A stretch of 5,062 nucleotides of DNA from Pseudomonadota bacterium (GTDB lineage Bacteria > Pseudomonadota > Alphaproteobacteria > Rhizobiales > Rhizobiaceae), in NCBI GenBank assembly GCA_003242525.1, contig QGUU01000232.1, positions 1-5,062 of the forward strand, in the 5' to 3' direction. Below, in pieces: positions 1 to 4,990 of this stretch. The translations under genes were made by a program, and so were the position numbers. The notes under the pieces were generated by a model that had not been told where the DNA came from, ran no database searches, and saw only the letters and a program-made list of their open reading frames with translations. The number at the start of each line of letters is the position of its first letter. Position 1 is the stretch's first letter.

Positions 1-338
1 CCCTTGGGCTGGTGAATAACGCGGCCGAAACCGGTGCCTACTTCAATGCGGAGATGGCGAAGGCGCTCGGGGACCACCCGCATGTCGGTGACGTGCGTGG
101 CGAGGGCATGCTCTGCGCGGTGGAATTCGTGGAGGATCGCGATCAGCGCCGCTTCTTCGACCCATCGCGCAAGGTCGGCCCGTCCGTCGCGACAGCGCTG
201 CTGAAGCGCGGCGTGATCGGCCGCGCGATGCCGCAAGGGGATATTCTCGGCTTCGCGCCACCGCTCTGCCTCACACGCAAAGAAGCAGACGAGATCGTCG
301 GCAAGACGGTCGAGGCTGTTCGCGAGGTGGTGGGCTAG
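1..338 (+). CDS. Class III (omega-type) PLP-dependent aminotransferase, C-terminal part
   Basis: An open frame entering from the left edge (first full codon at 3) gives 111 residues before the TAG at 336-338. A GTG at 12-14 is an internal valine, not a start, because the frame is open upstream. The segment matches the small C-terminal domain of class III aminotransferases: a helix, then HPHVGDVRGEGMLCAVEFV (the family's VRG-x-G-x-x-x-x-V-E pattern), then a D-P-x-x-K-V-G motif, a G-V-I-G-R segment, and a late F-A-P-P-L-C-L-T strand followed by a final helix. These enzymes move an amino group from an amine or omega-amino acid to pyruvate or another keto acid in the cytoplasm. The Schiff-base lysine and PLP site lie outside the window, so the substrate (putrescine, beta-alanine, taurine or other) cannot be told. 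It runs convergent to the oxidase gene. The family is fairly certain; the subfamily is not. Confidence 0.85.
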   Translation, partial: LGLVNNAAETGAYFNAEMAKALGDHPHVGDVRGEGMLCAVEFVEDRDQRRFFDPSRKVGPSVATALLKRGVIGRAMPQGDILGFAPPLCLTRKEADEIVGKTVEAVREVVG

Positions 339-383
339 CCGCCCACCCCTTTCTACCGAAGAGCACGTCCTTCATCGACTGGG

Positions 384-415
384 AGTGCCTTCAAGGCTTC
401 GGCTTCGGAGGCACT
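384..415. repeat. Inverted repeat downstream of the aminotransferase gene
   Basis: AGTGCCT at 384-390 is the exact reverse complement of AGGCACT at 409-415. The 18-nt loop contains a tandem GGCTTC repeat. It lies 46 nt after the aminotransferase stop and could be its 3' hairpin or terminator, but no T-run follows on either strand. The symmetry is seen; the function is inferred. Confidence 0.3.
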
Positions 416-529
416 GGATGCCAGGGCGCGCCCAACCTGCGCGCGCTCCGCTCATTCGTGCCACTATGGGCAGGCAAGCGATTGACTGCCGCATGACCTC
501 GTTTGTTGCGAGACTACGCCGAGCGACTC

Positions 530-733
530 TTACAGTCGTGAACGCGCGCCGGAGTCCCGGCGCGCGCGAATTCTCGCAGACGCCATGCGAATTGTTGCCG
601 GCACAGCCCCACTGTCTTTTGAACGGCGCCGATCCCGCAGAATCGAAAGAGACGCGAGGGCCAGCAGGAGTGCGCACCCAAGGCAGGGGAAAAGGACTGC
701 CAAGATGTGGCTCGCAATAGTACCGACCTCCAT
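530..733 (-). CDS. Possible small single-pass membrane protein downstream of ctaD
   Basis: This is a 67-codon frame, ATG at 733-731 and TAA at 532-530, beginning 12 nt after the ctaD stop on the same strand. A GAGGT element sits about 5 nt before the ATG. Residues 10-32 are strongly hydrophobic (from ILAVLFPCLG to LASLSIL) and are followed at once by RDRRRSK, a stop-transfer pattern that predicts N-out/C-in topology. The C-terminal half is rich in Arg, Ala and Ser, looks less protein-like, and is partly encoded by the inverted repeat at 543-566. I recognise no family. It does not resemble the short alphaproteobacterial aa3 subunit IV that I know. For it: spacing, Shine-Dalgarno and a clean membrane segment. 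Against it: the low-complexity tail and the chance rate of hydrophobic frames in GC-rich DNA. If real, it could be a small accessory membrane peptide cotranscribed with the oxidase subunit. Confidence 0.35.
   Translation of the reverse strand: MEVGTIASHILAVLFPCLGCALLLALASLSILRDRRRSKDSGAVPATIRMASARIRARRDSGARSRL
543..566. terminator. Strong GC hairpin between convergent genes, possible terminator
   Basis: A perfect 10-bp inverted repeat: CGCGCGCCGG at 543-552 and CCGGCGCGCG at 557-566, with a 4-nt loop (AGTC). It lies between the convergent aminotransferase and ctaD genes, where a bidirectional terminator would be expected. Neither side carries a T-run, so it is not a textbook intrinsic terminator. 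It might block 3' exonucleases or act with Rho. A second, weak 5-bp dyad (524-528 with 534-538) sits beside it over the stop of the small frame at 530-733. The symmetry is certain; the role is inferred. Confidence 0.35.
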
Positions 734-745
734 GGCGACCTCGCT

Positions 746-2341
746 TCAGCGTATGCGTGGAAGGGAACTGAACTGGTGATAGGGCGGCGGGGAAGTGAGG
801 GTCCATTCCAGCGTCTTGGCACCCTCTCCCCACGGATTGGCTTGCGCTACGCGTTTGCGCGCAAACGCCTCCGCAACGAGAACGAAAAACAGCACCAGTC
901 CGGCGGTCGAGATGTAGGAGCCGACGGAGGAAATGAAGTTCCAGCCGGCGAAGGCGTCGGGGTAGTCGGCATAGCGGCGCGGCATGCCGGCGAGACCGAG
1001 AAAATGCTGCGGGAAGAACACCAGGTTCACGCCTATGAACATGGTCCAGAAATGCAGCTTGCCGAGCGTCTCGTTGTACATGTAGCCGCTCATCTTCGGG
1101 AACCAGTAGTAGAAGCCGGCGAAGATGGCGAAGGCGGCGCCCAGTGAAAGCACGTAGTGGAAGTGCGCGATGACATAGTAGGTGTCCTGCATCGGCCGGT
1201 CGAGGCTGGGATTGGCGAGCTGCACGCCCGTCACGCCGCCGATCGTGAACAGAAGGACGAAGCCCATCGCCCACAGCATCGGCGTCTTGAAGGAGATAGA
1301 GCCGCCCCACATGGTGGCGATCCAGGAAAACACTTTCACGCCGGTCGGCACCGCAATGACCATCGAGGCGAAGGCGAAATAGCGCTGCGAATCGACCGAA
1401 AGACCCACGGTGAACATGTGATGCGCCCAGACCACGAAGCCGATCACGCAGATGGCGACCATGGCGTAGGCCATGCCGAGATAGCCGAAGATCGGCTTCT
1501 TCGAGAAGGTCGACGTCACATGGCTTATGATGCCGAAGCCCGGCAGGATCATGATGTAGACTTCCGGGTGGCCGAAGAACCAGAACAGATGCTGGTAGAG
1601 AACCGGGTCGCCGCCGAACTCAGGCGCGAAGAAGGTCGTGCCGAAATTGCGATCCGTCAATAGCATGGTGATGGCACCGGCCAGCACCGGCAGCGAGAAC
1701 AGCAGCATGAAGGCAGTGACCAGTATCGCCCATGCGAACAGCGGCATCTTGTGAATGGTCATGCCCGGTGCGCGCATGTTGAGGATGGTCGTGATGAAGT
1801 TGATGGCACCAAGGATGGAAGATGCCCCCGACAAGTGGATGGACAGTATGACGAGGTCCACCGCCGGCCCCGGCTGGCCGGTGATCGAATAGGGCGGATA
1901 GAGCGTCCAGCCGCCGCTGTGGCCAAGGGAGCCGGGCGCGCCGGGAACGAAGAACGACGTCAGGAACAGGATGAAGGAGGTCACCAGCAGCCAGAACGAG
2001 ATGTTGTTCATGCGCGGGAAAGCCATGTCGGGTGCGCCGATCATGATCGGCACGAACCAGTTGCCGAAGCCGCCGATGAGGGCCGGCATCAGCACGAAGA
2101 AGATCATCACCAGCCCGTGGGCGCTTACAACCACGTTATAGGCGTTCGGGTCGAGAAAGATCTGCAGGCCAGGCTCCTGCAACTCGGCACGCAGCGCTAC
2201 GGACAGGCCAGTGCCCAGTATGCCCGCCAGCATCGAAAACATCAGGTAGAGCGTGCCGATATCCTTGTGGTTGGTCGAATAGAACCAACGCACGAAGAAG
2301 GACGGCTTGTGGTCGTCATGGGCGGCGGTTGTGTCCGTCAT
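746..2341 (-). CDS. ctaD: Cytochrome c oxidase subunit I (aa3-type haem-copper oxidase)
   Basis: This is the catalytic subunit of an inner-membrane haem-copper oxidase, which reduces O2 to water with electrons from cytochrome c and pumps protons. With the ATG at 2341 it has 531 residues, full family length with about 12 membrane segments. Visible by bovine equivalence: haem a ligands H75 and H395, haem a3 ligand H393, CuB ligands H258, H307 and H308, and Y262 of the His-Tyr pair (HPEVY). Also present are D-channel D105, N112 and E260, K-channel T333 and K336, and propionate arginines R455 and R456. The end ([19 protein letters not shown]) is typical. A GTG three codons upstream (2350) overlaps the Shine-Dalgarno AGGTG, so I prefer the ATG. 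Odd points: the usual Mg/Mn-ligand His is Gln385 (next to D386), and the bovine DPAGGGDP loop reads APEFGGDP. No ctaC, ctaE, ctaB or ctaG lies beside it, so subunits II and III must come from elsewhere. The family is certain; whether it is the main oxidase or a paralogue is open. Confidence 0.97.
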   Translation of the reverse strand: MTDTTAAHDDHKPSFFVRWFYSTNHKDIGTLYLMFSMLAGILGTGLSVALRAELQEPGLQIFLDPNAYNVVVSAHGLVMIFFVLMPALIGGFGNWFVPIMIGAPDMAFPRMNNISFWLLVTSFILFLTSFFVPGAPGSLGHSGGWTLYPPYSITGQPGPAVDLVILSIHLSGASSILGAINFITTILNMRAPGMTIHKMPLFAWAILVTAFMLLFSLPVLAGAITMLLTDRNFGTTFFAPEFGGDPVLYQHLFWFFGHPEVYIMILPGFGIISHVTSTFSKKPIFGYLGMAYAMVAICVIGFVVWAHHMFTVGLSVDSQRYFAFASMVIAVPTGVKVFSWIATMWGGSISFKTPMLWAMGFVLLFTIGGVTGVQLANPSLDRPMQDTYYVIAHFHYVLSLGAAFAIFAGFYYWFPKMSGYMYNETLGKLHFWTMFIGVNLVFFPQHFLGLAGMPRRYADYPDAFAGWNFISSVGSYISTAGLVLFFVLVAEAFARKRVAQANPWGEGAKTLEWTLTSPPPYHQFSSLPRIR

Positions 2342-2347
2342 CGTAAG

Positions 2348-2352
2348 CACCT
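2348..2352 (-). promoter_or_regulatory. Ribosome binding site that decides the ctaD start
   Basis: Read on the minus strand, AGGTG lies 6 nt before the ATG at 2341. It contains the alternative in-frame GTG (2350-2348), so a ribosome could not use both. This favours the ATG and a 531-residue protein. Confidence 0.6.
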
Positions 2353-2365
2353 GTCATCTGTCAGG

Positions 2366-2415
2366 CAGGCGGTTCGATGTCGGGCGGCGATAAGCTCGTC
2401 GTAGGAAACCGCCTG
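2366..2415 (-). promoter_or_regulatory. Inverted repeat in the ctaD leader, next to the start
   Basis: CAGGCGGTT at 2366-2374 is the perfect reverse complement of AACCGCCTG at 2407-2415, enclosing 32 nt. In a ctaD transcript the 9-bp stem would end about 24 nt before the ATG, just upstream of the Shine-Dalgarno. It could affect ribosome access or mRNA stability. A 9-bp perfect dyad at this spacing can arise by chance in GC-rich DNA, so function is only inferred. Confidence 0.4.
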
Positions 2416-2445
2416 TCGGTCTGCCGGCCCTCTGGAGGGGCATCC

Positions 2446-2461
2446 GCGGGGCGTGACCCGC
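2446..2461. repeat. Short hairpin in the ctaD-lysR spacer
   Basis: GCGGG at 2446-2450 pairs with CCCGC at 2457-2461 around a 6-nt loop. A second small dyad (CCCTC at 2428-2432, GAGGG at 2435-2439) lies beside it but has only a 2-nt loop. Together with the larger repeats they make most of the 2366-2525 stretch self-complementary. Confidence 0.35.
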
Positions 2462-2463
2462 AT

Positions 2464-2525
2464 TGCAGCCATACAGGCTCGCGGTTGGTGTCGGCGAAGC
2501 CCACCAACGCAAGCCTGTGGTTGCA
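2464..2525. repeat. Long imperfect palindrome (about 26 pairs) in the ctaD-lysR spacer
   Basis: The arms fold in four blocks. TGCAGCC (2464-2470) pairs with GGTTGCA (2519-2525) with one G-T wobble. ACAGGCT (2473-2479) pairs with AGCCTGT (2512-2518) exactly. Positions 2481-2490 pair with 2502-2510 (GTTGGTG with CACCAAC plus a GC clamp and one bulged G). GGC (2493-2495) pairs with GCC (2499-2501) around GAA. Only a 2-nt bulge, one C-A mismatch, one bulged G and a TC bulge interrupt it. This is far more pairing than the flanks show. It could be a structured element in the ctaD 5' leader, a small RNA, or a dispersed intergenic palindrome of the REP/RIME kind known from Rhizobiales. I cannot match it to a named family. 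Confidence 0.6.
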
Positions 2526-2550
2526 GCACAATCACTGCCGGACCGTGGCG

Positions 2551-2563
2551 CTGTTAAAAACAG
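2551..2563. promoter_or_regulatory. CTGTT-AAA-AACAG inverted repeat
   Basis: CTGTT (2551-2555) and AACAG (2559-2563) are perfect 5-bp arms around AAA. It lies at the edge of the AT-rich island between the divergent ctaD and lysR genes and could be a second regulator half-site pair. The symmetry is seen; the role is inferred. Confidence 0.35.
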
Positions 2564-2582
2564 AAAGCAAACGGAATTAAAT

Positions 2583-2611
2583 GCTATATTAGTGCAAAAT
2601 TATTGCATCAA
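2583..2611 (-). promoter_or_regulatory. Candidate sigma70-type promoter for ctaD
   Basis: On the minus strand TTGATG (2611-2606) and TATAGC (2588-2583) are separated by 17 nt, each matching four of six consensus bases. It is the only AT-rich stretch in the divergent spacer. Transcription would start near 2576 and give ctaD a leader of about 235 nt. The same island must also hold the lysR promoter. TATATT at 2585-2590 on the plus strand is a possible -10, with no good -35. Confidence 0.35.
2593..2607. promoter_or_regulatory. Candidate LysR operator, TGCAA-N5-TTGCA
   Basis: Perfect 5-bp arms TGCAA (2593-2597) and TTGCA (2603-2607) flank AATTA, 15 nt before the lysR ATG and between the -35 and -10 of the candidate ctaD promoter. 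LysR proteins typically bind AT-rich dyads with a T-N11-A core. Here the outer T and A are 13 apart, so the match is approximate. A further ATGC lies at 2581. The position suggests autoregulation of lysR and control of ctaD. Confidence 0.45.
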
Positions 2612-2613
2612 AT

Positions 2614-2618
2614 GGAGA
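2614..2618 (+). promoter_or_regulatory. Ribosome binding site of the lysR gene
   Basis: GGAGA ends 4 nt before the ATG at 2623 and supports that start. The helix-turn-helix domain of the protein then begins at residue 2 as usual for the family. Confidence 0.65.
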
Positions 2619-2622
2619 CCTT

Positions 2623-3459
2623 ATGGACATCGACCGGGCACGGACATTCCTGGAAATCATCGAGTCCGGCAGCTTCCTGAGCGCCGCCGAGCGTCTTCAT
2701 GTGACTCAGACGACGGTCAGTGCACGCATCCGCACGCTTGAGGATGAACTTGGCCAGAAGCTGTTCGTGCGCAACCGCAACGGCGCCCAGTTGACGGCTG
2801 CTGGCAGGGAGTTTCAGCGCTACGCCCAGTCAATGGTGCAGCTTTGGGAACGCGCTCGACACCAGCTTGCCATACCGGCCGGCAGGACCAGTATCGTGGC
2901 TCTTGGTGGCGAGCTCAGCTTGTGGAATCCACTGCTTCTGGACTGGCTTGTGTGGATGCGCAAGTCAGAGCCGCAGGTCGCCATCCGGGCGCGGGTCGGC
3001 CTTCCGGACCAGCTGCTCGATGAATTGCGGACGGGCGTTCTCGACATTGCGGTGCTCTATGCGCCGAAACTGCTGCAGGGCTTCACCGTCAAGCTTCTGC
3101 AGGAAGAGCGTCTCGTGCTGGTCAGGAGCAAGGCCAGGGATATTGATGACGGGGCAGCCGATTACGTCCACGTCGATTGGGGACCGCTTTTTTCGGCCCA
3201 GCATGGCGAAGACCGGCCTGGCGAGCCGGGGCTGGCTGTAGGGCTCGGACCCCTGGGGCTGAGCTATATTCTGCGGGCCGGCGGCACGGGGTACTTCCGC
3301 AAGGGTGCGGTTTTGCCGCATCTCGCAGCCGGGGAACTGGAACTGGTCGAGGGTGCGCCGGAATTCACCTACCCGGTTTATGCCGTCTATCCCGAGGCGG
3401 CCTCCGAACGAGCCGAAGTAATGGCGTCATTGAGGGGATTGATCGAGGTTATGGAGTAG
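2623..3459 (+). CDS. LysR-family transcriptional regulator
   Basis: A 278-residue LysR-type regulator, slightly shorter than the usual 300 or so. Residues 2-61 form the winged helix-turn-helix: ARTFLEIIESGSFLSAAERL, then TQTTVSARIRTLEDELGQKL with the recognition helix, then the F-V-R-N-R wing and T-A-A-G. A linker helix (about 62-85) leads to the periplasmic-binding-like effector domain (about 88-278), where G-x-L-D-I-A-V-L-Y (138-146) is the family's domain-crossover motif. It acts in the cytoplasm as a DNA-binding oligomer. The ligand cannot be read from the sequence. It is divergent from ctaD across 281 nt that contain a dyad fitting a LysR site, so ctaD is its most likely target; this is inference. 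Its stop (TAG, 3457-3459) is 15 nt from the mocR-type stop on the other strand. The family is certain and the regulon unknown. Confidence 0.95.
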   Translation: MDIDRARTFLEIIESGSFLSAAERLHVTQTTVSARIRTLEDELGQKLFVRNRNGAQLTAAGREFQRYAQSMVQLWERARHQLAIPAGRTSIVALGGELSLWNPLLLDWLVWMRKSEPQVAIRARVGLPDQLLDELRTGVLDIAVLYAPKLLQGFTVKLLQEERLVLVRSKARDIDDGAADYVHVDWGPLFSAQHGEDRPGEPGLAVGLGPLGLSYILRAGGTGYFRKGAVLPHLAAGELELVEGAPEFTYPVYAVYPEAASERAEVMASLRGLIEVME

Positions 3460-3474
3460 CCCGGCCGCCCGTGG

Positions 3475-4827
3475 CTAGACGATTTCGAAATCCGGCGTAC
3501 TCCGGATGTCCGCCAGAATGCGCAAGGCCCGTTCCAGGCTGCTTCGCTGTTGCGGCGCCATGAGGCAAAGGCGGACGCCCCCGGATTTCTCGCCGCCGAT
3601 TTTGACAGCGTCCGGCGGAGTGACGCGAACGCCCCGCTCCAGCGCTCGACGGGCGAATTGCTCCGCCGCACCCGTGGCCATCGGAAGCCAGATATGAGGG
3701 GAGCCCGATGGCATCGGCACCGATGCCAGGCCAAGTATCTTCCTTGCAAGCCCGACGCGCTCTCGCGCCTCTGCGCGGAGAAGGTCCTTGGCCTCGGCAT
3801 GGACGCGCGCTTCGAAAAGTGCCCGCGCAACCTCCAGGTCAAAGGGCGATGCACCCCAGGTTTCTGCACGCACCCTTGCGGCAAGCGCCGCCCGGCGTGC
3901 TCGTGGCGGAACCAGAACGCCAAGGCGGATCAGCGGTGTCAGCGATTTGGAGACGCCATTTATGTAATACACCCGGTCAGGATCGAGCTCCTTGAAAGTC
4001 CGCGAATCCGACTGGGCATAGACGGCGTAGATATCGTCCTCGATAATGAAGGCATCGTGCCGGCGGCAGACCTCCAGAATTTCTGCCCGGCGCCGCTCGC
4101 TCATCTCGAACCCGAACGGATTCTGGCAGACCGGCGTGAGGTACAGGGCCCTGCAATCGGTCTCCTCGAACAACCGCTGCAGGTCCAGGGGAAGCATGCC
4201 CTGCTCGTCATGATCGACGGCATGAAGGTCGAGCCCGAGGTTCCTTGCCGCGGCGATGGCTCCGGAGAACGCCGCCGCCTCGGTGGCAACACCGCCTGTC
4301 TGGCCGGCAAGATCCGCCATCGCCAGGTGAATGGCATGCTGGCCGCCAACCGTGACAAGCAGATCATCGGCATCCGCTGGGCACCTGGTTTCGGCCAGCC
4401 AAGCCGCCACCACCAGTCGGTGATCGCGCCCGCCACCAGGTTCCGGATAGCCGCCATTGGGTACGCTGCCCAATCTCGTTGCGGCCAGCACCGCTGCCGC
4501 GCGGAATTGCGCCTCGTCGACCACCGGCATGGGAACATTGAAGTTCAGGTCAACATATCCCTCGGTGGCTTCGGCCGGCGCACTGACGAACGTGCCGCGA
4601 CCGGTCTCGCCGCGCACGACGCCGCGCTTCTCCAGAAGATCGATTGCCTTCGTGACCGTGCCGATGGCGACATTTGCGCCCCGCGCGATTTCGCGATGCG
4701 TCGGAAGACGGTCTCCCTTGCCATAACGCCCTGAAGCGATCAGTTGTTCGACTGCTTCTGCCAGGCGTTCGTGTAGCGGCCCCTTCCCGTCCGGAAGCGA
4801 AAGCTGAACTGTATCCGCGTCTGCCAT
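3475..4827 (-). CDS. MocR/PdxR-type regulator: GntR winged helix fused to aminotransferase fold
   Basis: A 450-residue fusion typical of the MocR subfamily. Residues about 15-82 are the GntR winged helix (PLHERLAEAVEQLI, then G-D-R-L-P-T-H-R-E-I-A, then the T-G-R-G-T-F-V wing). After a short linker, about 91-450 form a fold-type I aminotransferase domain. Visible PLP residues are G161-G162 (phosphate loop), N236 in QNPFG, D264 and Y267 in EDDIYAVY, Schiff-base lysine K294 in GVSKSL, R301, and the carboxylate-binding arginine R419 in GVRLCL. All key positions are intact, so it should bind PLP. Family members (GabR, PdxR, TauR) sense PLP or amino compounds and act as transcription factors rather than metabolic enzymes. 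The start is supported by AGGGA 5 nt before the ATG. Its target is not evident: no complete gene diverges from it here, and lysR is convergent. The aminotransferase at the left edge is about 3 kb away and probably unrelated. The class is certain; specificity is unknown. Confidence 0.95.
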   Translation of the reverse strand: MADADTVQLSLPDGKGPLHERLAEAVEQLIASGRYGKGDRLPTHREIARGANVAIGTVTKAIDLLEKRGVVRGETGRGTFVSAPAEATEGYVDLNFNVPMPVVDEAQFRAAAVLAATRLGSVPNGGYPEPGGGRDHRLVVAAWLAETRCPADADDLLVTVGGQHAIHLAMADLAGQTGGVATEAAAFSGAIAAARNLGLDLHAVDHDEQGMLPLDLQRLFEETDCRALYLTPVCQNPFGFEMSERRRAEILEVCRRHDAFIIEDDIYAVYAQSDSRTFKELDPDRVYYINGVSKSLTPLIRLGVLVPPRARRAALAARVRAETWGASPFDLEVARALFEARVHAEAKDLLRAEARERVGLARKILGLASVPMPSGSPHIWLPMATGAAEQFARRALERGVRVTPPDAVKIGGEKSGGVRLCLMAPQQRSSLERALRILADIRSTPDFEIV

Positions 4828-4832
4828 GCCTG

Positions 4833-4837
4833 TCCCT
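4833..4837 (-). promoter_or_regulatory. Ribosome binding site of the MocR-type gene
   Basis: Minus-strand AGGGA ends 5 nt before the ATG at 4827. No longer in-frame start upstream is needed, since the GntR domain begins at a normal distance from this Met. Confidence 0.6.
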
Positions 4838-4850
4838 GATGGAAAGTACC

Positions 4851-4883
4851 GATTGTATCATCGGGGTTCCGGGATTGGATCAT
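4851..4883 (-). promoter_or_regulatory. Direct-repeat operator candidate before the MocR-type gene
   Basis: Two 11-bp direct repeats differ at one base: GATTGTATCAT (4851-4861) and GATTGGATCAT (4873-4883). Their starts are 22 bp apart, two helical turns, so both would face the same side of the DNA. The proximal copy contains TACAAT on the minus strand (4857-4852), a good -10, about 25 nt before the ATG; no clear -35 is seen. MocR-type proteins such as GabR are known to bind direct repeats in target promoters, so autoregulation is a reasonable inference. Confidence 0.5.
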
Positions 4884-4990
4884 TCAGCGCTATCCCGCCC
4901 ATTGCAAAGGAAATCTCGCACGAGCGGTCCGCGTAGCCGTCGCTGACGCTGCGCCTGCGCATCTGCGAAAGTCCCATACCGCCAGCTTCA

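Noticed and set aside
385..720. A 111-codon plus-strand frame in the aminotransferase-ctaD gap
   Set aside because: Starts with GTG without a ribosome site, Arg/Pro-rich, no recognisable motif, and overlaps the two inverted repeats.
372..1310. A 312-codon minus-strand frame overlapping the 3' half of ctaD
   Set aside because: It is out of frame with ctaD, which has unmistakable conserved residues. Its product is low-complexity Arg/Leu/Ser sequence and has no ribosome site or family match.
1751..2404. A 217-codon plus-strand frame antisense to the ctaD 5' half
   Set aside because: A His/Asp/Glu/Arg-rich product is what the reverse complement of membrane-protein codons gives; no domain or start signal.
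2338..2535. A 65-codon minus-strand frame whose TGA overlaps the ctaD ATG (ATGA), a possible coupled leader peptide
   Set aside because: It begins with GTG, runs straight through the hairpin arms, and has no convincing ribosome site or protein-like composition. The ATGA overlap is notable but can occur by chance. Ribosome profiling would decide.
3550..4734. A 394-codon open frame on the plus strand opposite the MocR-type gene
   Set aside because: It lies wholly within a confidently assigned gene on the other strand, has no recognisable domain, and is rich in Arg, Ala and Gly, as expected of an antisense shadow in GC-rich DNA.
4950..4961. TGCGC-CT-GCGCA palindrome
   Set aside because: Short, with a 2-nt centre, in a GC-rich repetitive stretch; no placement that suggests a role.
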